In this document: piece after piece, positions 45,232 through 53,666 of the stretch
How the letters are laid out: each line of letters starts with the position of its first letter
Numbering within the stretch: the first letter of the stretch is position 1
NCBI RefSeq assembly: GCF_013167895.1
Contig: NZ_BLWC01000001.1
Span: 5,952,001 to 6,016,000 of the forward strand
Source of the DNA: Streptomyces fulvorobeus
Lineage (GTDB): Bacteria > Actinomycetota > Actinomycetes > Streptomycetales > Streptomycetaceae
Direction: 5' to 3'
DNA length: 64,000 bases
Notes under the pieces: model-generated
The model's database searches: none
Told to the model about the DNA's origin: nothing
Seen by the model: only the letters and a program-made list of their open reading frames with translations
Position numbers and translations under genes: made by a program

Positions 45232-45651
45232 TCATCGGTCTCCGGTGGGCGGTCCGGGGGGCCCGGGGTGCCCGAAGAGCAGGTCGTACCCCGGGGGCAG
45301 CTGGAGCAGCAGGCGACGGGTGAGGTCCTCGCCCGCGGCGTCGGTCATGACGCTCAGTACCGCGCCGACGTCCCACAGGGCGGTCCTTTCCGTCGCTCCC
45401 TCGATCCACGCCGCCGTGGCGCGGACGAACCGTTCGGGAGTGAGGGGTTCGGCCGCCTGGAGGGGGTTCAGCAGGATGAGGGCGAACGTCTCCGGCAGTT
45501 TCGCGGCCAGTTCGGCACGCTCCTCACCCACCAGGTGGGCGCCCAGCAGAGCGAGGACGGTGCGTGCCGCCCGTTCCGCCTCGTGCGGCGTCCGGTAGTC
45601 GCCGCGTTCCTGGACGGCGTCCAGGAACGCCGACCAGCTCATATGAGTCAC
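45232..45651 (-). CDS. DUF2267 domain protein
   Basis: 139 residues, helical throughout (SWSAFLDAVQERG, AERAARTVLALLGAHLVGEE, ERAELAAKLPE), a pattern of DUF2267 proteins, which in actinobacteria accompany stress genes. The function is unknown. GTG 45651 with GGGAGG upstream; ATG 45642 is the alternative. It sits downstream of the hsp18 gene on the same strand, 105 bases away. Confidence 0.8.
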   Translation of the reverse strand: MTHMSWSAFLDAVQERGDYRTPHEAERAARTVLALLGAHLVGEERAELAAKLPETFALILLNPLQAAEPLTPERFVRATAAWIEGATERTALWDVGAVLSVMTDAAGEDLTRRLLLQLPPGYDLLFGHPGPPGPPTGDR

Positions 45652-45756
45652 TTCCGGCCTCCCTGCGTGTGGAGGAGGAGACGGGGGACGGGGCCGGGAG
45701 GGGAGGCGTGAGGCGTACCCGTCCCCCGCCGCTCCAGGGCTCGTTCCCGGGCCGGC

Positions 45757-46185
45757 TCAGCTCTCGATCCCGGTCCGGCCGGATTCTCCGTCGCCGATGC
45801 TGATCCGGCGCGGCTTCGCGCGCTGCGCGATCGGGATGCGCAGGGTCAGCACGCCCGCCTCGTAGTCCGCCCTGATGTTCTCCGTGTCCAGGGTGTCGGC
45901 CAGGACGAGCTGCCGGGAGAAGACGCCGAGCGGCCGCTCGGTGAGTTCCATCTGCACGTTCTCAGCGTCGTGCCGCGGTCGGCGCTCGGCGCGGACCGTC
46001 AGCATGTTCCGTTCGACGTCGATGTCGATCGCGTCCCTGGAGACACCTGGGACGTCGAAGGCCACCACATAGGTGTCCTGGTCGCGGTAGGCGTCCATCG
46101 GCATGGCCGAGGGCCTGGACCAGGTGCCGGTGATCTGCTCGGCGAGCCGGTCGAGTTCGCGGAAGGGATCGGTGCGCATAAGCAT
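45757..46185 (-). CDS. hsp18: Small heat-shock protein Hsp20/HSP18
   Basis: A 142-residue alpha-crystallin protein: N-terminal DPFRELDRLAEQITG, the core (YVVAFDVPGVSRDAIDIDVE, then EAGVLTLRIPIAQRAKPRRI). It binds unfolded proteins during heat stress. ATG 46185 has GGAGGTG. It is divergent from a RheA-like repressor with a perfect operator in between, so it is heat-inducible through that repressor. Confidence 0.93.
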   Translation of the reverse strand: MLMRTDPFRELDRLAEQITGTWSRPSAMPMDAYRDQDTYVVAFDVPGVSRDAIDIDVERNMLTVRAERRPRHDAENVQMELTERPLGVFSRQLVLADTLDTENIRADYEAGVLTLRIPIAQRAKPRRISIGDGESGRTGIES

Positions 46186-46243
46186 CGGTGAACACCTCCA
46201 GTGAGTCAGTGCGCCCTGCGCTTCTCTCCCTTCCGTTGTAACA

Positions 46244-46262
46244 TGTCATCGAAGCGATGACA
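46244..46262. promoter_or_regulatory. RheA operator O1 (perfect)
   Basis: TGTCATC, five bases GAAGC, GATGACA: the exact form I remember for the Streptomyces albus hsp18 operator. The inner bases extend it to eight-base arms around AAG. It lies between hsp18 and the divergent repressor gene. Confidence 0.85.
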
Positions 46263-46269
46263 ATCACCA

Positions 46270-46288
46270 TGTCGCCCGATCGATGACA
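46270..46288. promoter_or_regulatory. RheA operator O2 (one good half)
   Basis: TGTC at 46270 and CGATGACA at 46281-46288 give the same 19-base span with a degenerate left half. The segment CGATGACAAT occurs twice as a direct repeat, 26 bases apart (46255 and 46281), so cooperative binding is likely. O2 overlaps the region before the repressor gene. Confidence 0.55.
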
Positions 46289-46310
46289 ATTACGGAAGGG
46301 GCTCCGGCAC

Positions 46311-47003
46311 ATGCGGGATTCGGCACGGACAGAGCCCCCGTCCCGGGCCTCCACGTCCCGGGCCTCCACGGCCCTGGCGGCGATGGACGCCCTGAGCGCC
46401 ATCGAGGCGGCGGTCGCGGATGCCCAGTCACCGGCACCGGGCCCGCGCCCCACCGGCGTCCCCCCGGACCCGAACGGTGAGGAGGCGCTGGCGGCGCTTC
46501 TGCTGCTCCGCGAGATCAGACAGCGGCTGGCCGCCTGGGAGCCCGGCCTCATCGAGGAGGCCCGCGCCGGCGGGGCCAGCTGGGCCGACCTGGCCGGGCC
46601 CCTGGGTGTCACGAGCCGGCAGGCGGCGGAACGCCGCTACCTCCGGCTCCGCCCCGGCCCGTCCGGCAGCACGGGTGAGCAGCGCGTACAGGCGACGAGG
46701 GACCACCGGGCGGCCCACCGCACCGTCGCCGCCTGGGCCCGTGAGAACGCGGGGGACCTGCGGCAGCTGGCGGGCCGGATCACCGCGTTGACCGACCTGC
46801 CCGCCCCCGCGCGGGGTCTCATGACCCGGCTCAACCGGGCACTGGCGCAGGACGACGCCGCGCTGCTGGTCGGCCCGCTCGGCGACACGCAGAGCCACCT
46901 GCGGCCCGGACACCCCGACCTGGCGGCCCGGGTCGCCGACGTCACCAGCCGGGCGGAGACCCTGCGCCGGCACTCCGACAGCAGGCGCCGCAACGGGAAA
47001 TGA
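46311..47003 (+). CDS. rheA: RheA-type HSP18 transcriptional repressor
   Basis: 230 residues with a helix-turn-helix near residues 85-110 (GASWADLAGPLGVTSRQAAERR) and a helical C-terminal part. RheA of Streptomyces albus represses hsp18 and loses DNA binding on heating, acting as the thermometer itself. ATG 46311 follows GGAAGGGG. Divergent from hsp18 and autoregulated through the two operators. The orthology is inferred from position, size and operator. Confidence 0.83.
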   Translation: MRDSARTEPPSRASTSRASTALAAMDALSAIEAAVADAQSPAPGPRPTGVPPDPNGEEALAALLLLREIRQRLAAWEPGLIEEARAGGASWADLAGPLGVTSRQAAERRYLRLRPGPSGSTGEQRVQATRDHRAAHRTVAAWARENAGDLRQLAGRITALTDLPAPARGLMTRLNRALAQDDAALLVGPLGDTQSHLRPGHPDLAARVADVTSRAETLRRHSDSRRRNGK

Positions 47004-47054
47004 CCCGGCCCGTGCGGCCCACCCGGGCAGCCGGATGGCGCCGGGCACGGCCGA

Positions 47055-47085
47055 GGGCCGGCGATCGCCATGCGATCGCCGGCCC
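47055..47085. terminator. Bidirectional hairpin terminator
   Basis: A perfect 14-base stem, GGGCCGGCGATCGC with its complement, around the loop CAT. It lies between the convergent ends of the RheA-type gene and the serine protease gene and can serve both. Confidence 0.85.
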
Positions 47086-47152
47086 AGGGTGTCCGTGACG
47101 TGTCAGTGCGGCGCCCGTCCGGGAGTGCGACGGACCGTTGCTGCCGCCGGGA

Positions 47153-48070
47153 TCAGAAGACGCTCACGCCGTACGCGCTGAGCGCCTCGGTCACCGGCTG
47201 GAAGAACGTGGTGCCCCCGCTGGAGCAGTTGCCGCTGCCGCCCGAGGTGAGGCCGAGCGCGGTGGTGCCGGAGAACAGCGCGCCGCCGCTGTCGCCGGGC
47301 TCGGCGCAGACGTTGGTCTGGATCATGCCGTAGACGACGTCGCCGTTGCCGTAGTTGACGGTGGCGTTGAGGCCCGTGACCGTTCCGCCGCGCAGGCCGG
47401 TGGTGCTGCCGCTGCGCTGGACCGACTGGCCCACGGAGGCGTTGGCCGCGCCGGTGATGTCGCGGTAGCTGCCGTTGTAGAGGTAGACGCGGCCGTCCGC
47501 GGCCGAGGCGTTGGAGTGGCGGATGATGCCGTAGTCGTTGTTCGGGAAGCTGGAGCCCGTACGGGTCCCGAGCAGCGTGGTGTTGGCCGAGTTGGTGTAC
47601 CAGGTGCTGCCGATGTTGGTGCAGTGACCCGCGGTGAGGGCGTAGTACGTGCTGCCGCTGCGGACGTTGAAGCCGAGCGAGCAGCGTCCGCCGCCCACGT
47701 AGATGGCCTGGCCACCCGCGATGAGCTTGTTGAACGTGCCGGGGGTGCGCTTGATCTCCAGCGCGGAGGCGCGGTCTCCGGCCGCCTTCTTGATCTTGGC
47801 GATCTCGGCCGCCGAGACGGTGGAGTCGGCGGTGAGGACGACTCTGCCGGTCGCCTGGTCGGTGTACCAGGCGGTGCCGGCCACGTCGGCGCCGCGAACG
47901 GCGTCGCTCGCGGCGGCGAGCTGGGTGGTGGTGGCCCGGCCGTCAACGGCTGTCGCCGCGGACGAGGTGGGTGCTGCAAGCGCTGCGGCAGCCAGGAGTG
48001 CGGTGGACACGGCGATCAGCCGTGCGCCGTTCGTGACGCTGCCGAGGGGGGACAGACGCTTGAAGTTCAC
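47153..48070 (-). CDS. Secreted streptogrisin-like serine protease (S1, chymotrypsin type)
   Basis: A 305-residue preproenzyme. A signal peptide ends at APTSSAATA, followed by a propeptide of about 85 residues, then the mature protease beginning near IAGGQAIYVGGGRCSLGFNV. Catalytic residues: His in LTAGHCTN, Asp in NNDYGII, Ser in CAEPGDSGG. It matches streptogrisins A/B in size and layout. GTG 48070 has GGAGGATGCA upstream. An extracellular feeding or development protease. Confidence 0.93.
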   Translation of the reverse strand: MNFKRLSPLGSVTNGARLIAVSTALLAAAALAAPTSSAATAVDGRATTTQLAAASDAVRGADVAGTAWYTDQATGRVVLTADSTVSAAEIAKIKKAAGDRASALEIKRTPGTFNKLIAGGQAIYVGGGRCSLGFNVRSGSTYYALTAGHCTNIGSTWYTNSANTTLLGTRTGSSFPNNDYGIIRHSNASAADGRVYLYNGSYRDITGAANASVGQSVQRSGSTTGLRGGTVTGLNATVNYGNGDVVYGMIQTNVCAEPGDSGGALFSGTTALGLTSGGSGNCSSGGTTFFQPVTEALSAYGVSVF

Positions 48071-48771
48071 TGCATCCTCCGGTGGGAGTGGGGGGCTCGC
48101 TTGGGTGGGCGAGCCGTTGGGGCCGGAAGGGTGGGTCCAGGAGGGGATGCCCGCCATGGACCTGCCAATCTCGACGAGACGAATCCTGGGTGCAGGGAGC
48201 GTCACGTTGCAAGAACGCCTTTCGGCCGTCTACGCGCGTTCATGTGACCCAGGCCCCCACGGGTGCAACGGCGGCCCTCTCGGGCCCCTGTGCCCGGTGG
48301 GGCGGGAGAGGGGGCAGCACACGCTTGCGGGAGCTGGCTGACGGGCTCTCAGGCCGTCGTGAGGTACCGGCCGAGGCCACCGAACCGGTACGCGGTCTTA
48401 GCGGAAGGGCTCATACCGTTTCTGCAGTTCAGTCGTCGCGTGACCCCGCCGCCGTTCCCTTCCGGCCGTTGTCGTACGGGGGCCTCCTCCTGGGGCCATC
48501 GGCGCGGGCTCCAGGGCATGGCTGAAGCGCGGCCGCCGGGCCGGGCCACCGCCGGCACCGGGCGCCGGGACCGCCGCCGAGAACGCCGGTGGCCTTGCGC
48601 GCCACGGCCCCGGATACGGGCAGCCGCCGCTCTGGTAATGCCGCAATCGTTCCCGTTCGCCCCATTCGCCCGGGTGTCCTGATCACGTCGTCGGCGGGGC
48701 GCGACGGCGACCTGGCGCACGGGGGGCGGCGGAATGTCGTCGCGCGGTGTCGCGCGGACCCGCACAATTCG
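48071..48771. other. 700-base stretch without a gene
   Basis: Between divergent protease and prolyl oligopeptidase genes. It must hold both promoters. All frames have shadow composition and no domain. I see no clear operator or hairpin. Confidence 0.5.
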
Positions 48772-50823
48772 ATGGTGAGGGAAGACGACCCGTACCTGTG
48801 GCTCGAAGACGTCGAGGGCGAGGCCGCACTCGACTGGGTGGCCGAGCGCAACGCCGAGACGGAGGCCGCACTGACCACCGACGCGGGCTTCGCCTTCCTC
48901 AAAGGCCGCCTGCGGGAGGTGCTGGACGCCTCGGACCGCATCCCGTACGTCGTGCGCCGCGGAGCGTTCCTGTACAACTTCTGGCGGGACGCCGAGCACG
49001 TACGCGGAGTGTGGCGGCGTACGTCACTGGAGCAGTACCGCAAGGACGTCCCCGCGTGGGAGACCCTGCTCGACGTCGACGCGCTCCGCGCCGTCGAGGG
49101 CGAGAAGTGGGTGTGGGCCGGGGCGCGGGTGCGCCACCCCGCGTACGACCGGGCGCTGGTGTGCCTGTCCCGCGACGGCGGCGACGCCTGCACGGTGCGC
49201 GAGTTCGACCTCTCGACCCTGGCCTTCGTCGACGACGGCTTCCGGGTGGGGGAGGCGAAGACGCGGATCGGCTGGATCGACGCCGACACCGTCTTCGTCG
49301 GCACCGACACCGGCCCGGGCTCCCTGACCGACTCCGGTTATCCGCGCACGGTCCGCAGGTGGCGGCGCGGCACTCCGCTGGCGGAAGCCACCCCGGTCTT
49401 CGAAGCCGGAGCGGGCGACGTGGCCGCCTATGCCTGGCACGACAGCACACCCGGATTCGAGCGGGACTTCGTCGGGCGCTCGGTGGACTTCTTCCGCGCG
49501 GAGACGTACCTGCTGGCCCCCGGGGACACACCGGTCAAGATCGACGTCCCCCTCGACGCCCGTGCCTACGCCCATCGCCAGTACCTGGTCGTCTCCTTGA
49601 AGTCCGACTGGCTCGGACACCGGGCGGGCTCCCTGCTGGCCTTCGGCTTCGACGCCTTCCTGGCGGGCGACCGCACGGCGGAGGTGCTGTTCACCCCGGA
49701 CGAGCGGACGGCTCTGGCCGGGCACTCGTGGACCCGCCGCCACCTGATCCTGGAGACGATGCGGGACGTCAGCGCCCATATCGAGGTCCTCACGCCCCGC
49801 CCCGGACGTGGATGGGCGCGGAAGCCGCTCGCGGACGTCCCGGCGCTGTCGGCCGCCACGGTGGTGGACACCGACCCGGACGTCTCCGACGAGTTCTTCC
49901 TCGACGTCTCAGGCTTCCTCCAGCCCTCCACCCTCTACCGGGGTGAGATCGGTGCGGACACGGAGATCCTCAAACAGGTGCCGGCCCGCTTCGACGCGGC
50001 GGGCCTGACGGTGGAGCAGTCGTTCGCGACCTCCCCGGACGGCACCCGGGTCCCGTACTTCGTGATCGGCCCCGACCGCACGGACACCGGCCCGGGCCCC
50101 ACCCTGCTCTACGGGTACGGCGGCTTCGAGGTCTCCCTCACCCCCCACTACGGCGCCGTGACGGGCCGGGCGTGGCTGGAGCGCGGCGGCACCCACGTGA
50201 TCGCCAACATCCGGGGCGGCGGAGAGTACGGCCCGGACTGGCACCAGGCCGCGCTCGGCGCGCGACGCACCCGCGCCTTCGAGGACTTCGCGGCCGTCGC
50301 CGCGGACCTCGTCGCGCGGGGCATCACCACCCCGGCCATGCTGGGCGCCGAGGGCGGAAGCAACGGCGGTCTCCTCATGGGCGCGATGCTCACCCGGTGG
50401 CCGCACCTCTTCGGCGCGATCGTCGGTGACGTACCCCTGCTGGACATGCTCCGCTTCCACAGACTGCTGGCCGGAGCCTCGTGGATCGCCGAGTACGGCG
50501 ACCCGGACGACGAGGCCGACCGCGCCCACCTCCGCGCCTTCTCCCCGTACCACCAGCTCACCGCGGACGCCGCCTACCCGCCGGTCCTCCTGATGACCTC
50601 CACCCGCGACGACCGCGTCCACCCGGGGCACGCCCGCAAGACGGCCGCCCGGCTGCGCGGACTGGGCCACCAGGTCCTGCTGTACGAGAACACCGGCGGC
50701 GGCCATGCCGGCGCCACCGACAACGAGCGGTCCGCGCACAACAGCGCCCTCGTGCACACCTTCCTGTGGCAGCACCTCTCCCGCCGCCGCACTCCGCTTG
50801 CCTCACCGCCCGTAACTGATTGA
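48772..50823 (+). CDS. Prolyl oligopeptidase family serine peptidase (S9)
   Basis: 683 residues: N-terminal beta-propeller opening with DDPYLWLEDVEGEAALDWV, then the catalytic hydrolase domain with GAEGGSNGGLLMGAM (nucleophile Ser), STRDDRVHPGHA (Asp) and GGGHAG (His). It cleaves short proline-containing peptides in the cytoplasm; no signal peptide. ATG 48772 lacks a Shine-Dalgarno, GTG 48775 is possible. The amidinotransferase follows 43 bases later. Confidence 0.92.
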   Translation: MVREDDPYLWLEDVEGEAALDWVAERNAETEAALTTDAGFAFLKGRLREVLDASDRIPYVVRRGAFLYNFWRDAEHVRGVWRRTSLEQYRKDVPAWETLLDVDALRAVEGEKWVWAGARVRHPAYDRALVCLSRDGGDACTVREFDLSTLAFVDDGFRVGEAKTRIGWIDADTVFVGTDTGPGSLTDSGYPRTVRRWRRGTPLAEATPVFEAGAGDVAAYAWHDSTPGFERDFVGRSVDFFRAETYLLAPGDTPVKIDVPLDARAYAHRQYLVVSLKSDWLGHRAGSLLAFGFDAFLAGDRTAEVLFTPDERTALAGHSWTRRHLILETMRDVSAHIEVLTPRPGRGWARKPLADVPALSAATVVDTDPDVSDEFFLDVSGFLQPSTLYRGEIGADTEILKQVPARFDAAGLTVEQSFATSPDGTRVPYFVIGPDRTDTGPGPTLLYGYGGFEVSLTPHYGAVTGRAWLERGGTHVIANIRGGGEYGPDWHQAALGARRTRAFEDFAAVAADLVARGITTPAMLGAEGGSNGGLLMGAMLTRWPHLFGAIVGDVPLLDMLRFHRLLAGASWIAEYGDPDDEADRAHLRAFSPYHQLTADAAYPPVLLMTSTRDDRVHPGHARKTAARLRGLGHQVLLYENTGGGHAGATDNERSAHNSALVHTFLWQHLSRRRTPLASPPVTD

Positions 50824-50866
50824 ATGCGGGGAGACGCGTACACCCGGGAGCGAAGGCGGTCGAGCG

Positions 50867-51985
50867 ATGGCGGCAGTGGAACCGGGCCCCCTGCCCCCGG
50901 CGCCGCTCGACTCACCGGTGAGCTCCCACAACGAGTGGGACCCGCTGGAGGAGATCATCGTCGGGCGCCTCGACGGCGCGACGATCCCCTCCAGCCACCC
51001 GGTCGTGGCGTGCAACATCCCGCCCTGGGCGGCACGCCTCCAGGGCCTCGCAGCGGGCGTGAAGTATCCGCGCGCGCTGGTCGAGCGGGCGCAGGACGAA
51101 CTCGACCGGTTCATCGATCTGCTGGAGTCCCTCGACGTCACCGTCAGGCGTCCGGACGCCGTCGACCACAAGCAGCGCTTCGCCACCCCCGACTGGTCCT
51201 CGCGCGGATTCTGCAACACCTGCCCACGCGACAGCCTGCTCGTGATCGGTGACGAGATCATCGAGACCCCGATGGCCTGGCCGTGCCGCTACTTCGAGAG
51301 CCACTCCTACCGCCCGGTCCTCAAGGAGTACTTCCGGCGGGGAGCGCGCTGGACGGCGGCCCCCAGACCGCAGCTCACCGACGCCCTGTTCGAGCCGGAC
51401 TTCCGGGCCCCCGGGCCCGACGAGCCCATGCGGTACATCCTCACCGAGTTCGAGCCGGTCTTCGACGCGGCGGACTTCGTACGCGCCGGCCGCGACCTCT
51501 TCGTCACACGGAGCAACGTCACCAACGGCATGGGGATCGAGTGGCTGCGCCGCCACCTCGGAGGCGGCTACCGCGTCCACGAGATCGAGAGCCGCTGCCG
51601 CACCCCCATGCACATCGACACCACCCTCCTCCCGCTCGCCCCCGGCAGACTGCTGGTCAACCCCGAGTACGTCGACGTGGACCGGCTGCCCGACGCGCTG
51701 CGCTCCTGGGACATCCTGATCGCCCCGGAACCCGACCCCATCGACGAACGCCTGCTCAGGATCACCTCGATGTGCGGCAAATGGCTCAGCATGAACGTAC
51801 TGGTCATCGACGGGACCAGGGTGATCGCGGAGCGGCACCACACCGGCATGCTGCGCGCCCTGGAACGCTGGGGGTTCGAGCCGGTCCCGTGCGACCTGCT
51901 GCACTACGCGCCCTTCGGCGGCTCCTTCCACTGCGCGACCCTCGATGTCAGGCGGCGCGGCACGCTGGAGTCCTACACCGGCTGA
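50867..51985 (+). CDS. Amidinotransferase (glycine amidinotransferase/StrB1-like)
   Basis: 372 residues of the AGAT fold: NEWDPLEEIIVGRLDGA, FEPVFDAADFVRAG (Asp), CRTPMHIDTTLLPL (His) and the nucleophile in GGSFHCATLD. It moves the amidino group of arginine to glycine or to an aminocyclitol. There are no streptomycin-type genes nearby, so a role in antibiotic synthesis is unlikely. The gene is probably co-transcribed with the peptidase. Confidence 0.9.
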   Translation: MAAVEPGPLPPAPLDSPVSSHNEWDPLEEIIVGRLDGATIPSSHPVVACNIPPWAARLQGLAAGVKYPRALVERAQDELDRFIDLLESLDVTVRRPDAVDHKQRFATPDWSSRGFCNTCPRDSLLVIGDEIIETPMAWPCRYFESHSYRPVLKEYFRRGARWTAAPRPQLTDALFEPDFRAPGPDEPMRYILTEFEPVFDAADFVRAGRDLFVTRSNVTNGMGIEWLRRHLGGGYRVHEIESRCRTPMHIDTTLLPLAPGRLLVNPEYVDVDRLPDALRSWDILIAPEPDPIDERLLRITSMCGKWLSMNVLVIDGTRVIAERHHTGMLRALERWGFEPVPCDLLHYAPFGGSFHCATLDVRRRGTLESYTG

Positions 51986-52181
51986 CCTGACCCCCCGCGT
52001 GCGCTGTTCGTATGAAAAGAAGACGTGTTCCGCGCGTTCGGGCCGCGGATCGCCGTGCCGAACAGTGGCGGGGCGCACAGTGGACGGCGTCGGAAGAACT
52101 GACGTCGAGGCCCGGCGCGCAGGTCCGGGCCGTTGCCGGTCACCCGGAGACAGGCGGTCAGCCGATTCCGGGGAGCGTGAC

Positions 52182-53621
52182 ATGACTGCCCTTCAGCTGT
52201 CGGTCGTGGTGCCGTGTTTCAACGAGGCCGAAGCGATCGAGACCTTCCACGCCGCGCTGCTCGCCGCCCTCGAACCCCTGGGCGAAGCGCTCGAAGTCTG
52301 TTACGTGGACGACGGCAGCACCGACGGGACGCGCCTGCTGCTGGGCGGCCTCGCCGCGCTCGACACGCGTGTCCGGTACACCGCCTTCAGCCGGAACTTC
52401 GGCAAGGAGGCGGCCATGCTCGCCGGGCTCCGGATGTCCAAAGGCGCCGCGGTGGTGCTGATGGACGCCGACCTCCAGCACCCGCCCGAACTCATTCCCC
52501 GCATGCTCGAACTGCACCGGCACGGATACGACCAGGTCATCCCGCGCCGCGACCGTACGGGCGACGGCATGCTGCGCACCGCACTCAGCCACACCTACTA
52601 CGCGCTGGTCCGCCGGTGCATGGACGTGGAGGTCGTCGACGGGTCGGGGGACTTCCGGCTGCTCTCCCGGCGGGCGGTGGACAGCGTGCTCTCGCTGCCG
52701 GAGAGCAACCGCTTCTCGAAGGGAATCTTCTCCTGGATCGGCTTCGACACGGTCAGCTTCCGCTACCGGAACAGGGAACGGGCGGCCGGACAGTCGAAAT
52801 GGGGAAGCCGCAGGCTGCTCAACTACGGCATCGACGGACTGCTGTCCTTCAACAACCGCCCCCTGCGCCTCGCCATCTACACCGGCTTCTGGGTCTTCGT
52901 CTCGGCGCTCGTCTACGCCCTGTGGACGATCGTGAACGTCGCGCTGAACGGTGCGGAGACCCCCGGCTACGCCACCCTCCTCACCGCCGTCGTGGCGCTG
53001 AGCGGCATTCAGCTCGTCACACTCGGCGTCATCGGGGAATACGTCGGCCGCATCTACCACGAGGCGAAACACCGTCCCCCCTACGTCGTACGGGAGACGG
53101 ACGAGTCGTGTCCCGTACGGCCCGGAGCGCCGAAGCCTGTCCTTCCGGGCGAGCTGAGCGAGCTCGCCGCCGGCCGGTCGCACACCATGCGCCAGTTCGC
53201 CTCGTTCGTCCTCATCGGCTTCGTGAACACCGCGGTGTACCTCGCCGTCTACGTCCTTCTCAACCAGTGGATTCCCTACCTCCTCGCCCACGCGGCGGGG
53301 TTCACGGTCAGCGTCATCGGCTCGTTCCTGCTCAACTCCTACATCACGGTGGGCACCGCACCGACCTGGCGCGGGCTCGCGCGCTATCCCCTGTCGAGCG
53401 TCGTCAACCTGCTCGCCTCCGGCGCCCTGCTCCACTACGCGGTCAGTGTGCTGGACATGGACAAGAACGTCGCCGCGCTGGTCGCCGGCGTGCTCGTCAC
53501 GCCGGTCTCCTTCCTGCTGGCCCGGTGGGCGATCACCTCGGGCCGGCGCACGGGCGCCGCGGCCGGCCGGCCCGACGACACGCCCTCCGAGCCGCCGATG
53601 ATCAAGTCCGACAGCCGCTGA
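52182..53621 (+). CDS. GtrB-GtrA fusion: polyprenol-phosphate glycosyltransferase with flippase-like domain
   Basis: 479 residues. Residues 1-230 are a GT2 of DPM1/GtrB type (LSVVVPCFNEAEAIETF, YVDDGSTDG, LMDADLQHPPELIPRM), followed by two membrane helices (~232-290). From ~345 a GtrA domain with four helices begins (RQFASFVLIGFVNTAVYLAV). GtrB loads a sugar on undecaprenyl phosphate and GtrA flips it. ATG 52182 follows GGGAG. The next gene probably uses the flipped sugar. Confidence 0.9.
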   Translation: MTALQLSVVVPCFNEAEAIETFHAALLAALEPLGEALEVCYVDDGSTDGTRLLLGGLAALDTRVRYTAFSRNFGKEAAMLAGLRMSKGAAVVLMDADLQHPPELIPRMLELHRHGYDQVIPRRDRTGDGMLRTALSHTYYALVRRCMDVEVVDGSGDFRLLSRRAVDSVLSLPESNRFSKGIFSWIGFDTVSFRYRNRERAAGQSKWGSRRLLNYGIDGLLSFNNRPLRLAIYTGFWVFVSALVYALWTIVNVALNGAETPGYATLLTAVVALSGIQLVTLGVIGEYVGRIYHEAKHRPPYVVRETDESCPVRPGAPKPVLPGELSELAAGRSHTMRQFASFVLIGFVNTAVYLAVYVLLNQWIPYLLAHAAGFTVSVIGSFLLNSYITVGTAPTWRGLARYPLSSVVNLLASGALLHYAVSVLDMDKNVAALVAGVLVTPVSFLLARWAITSGRRTGAAAGRPDDTPSEPPMIKSDSR

Positions 53622-53666
53622 ACCCGGTTCCCGAGCTCCCGCCGGCGACGAAAGGCACCTCCGCAC

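Noticed and set aside
48071..48771. Several open frames of 60-150 codons between protease and peptidase genes
   Set aside because: Composition is shadow-like and none has a good start with domain similarity.
50867..51985. Amidinotransferase as streptomycin-type StrB
   Set aside because: No other aminocyclitol genes nearby; a general amidinotransferase is the safer call.
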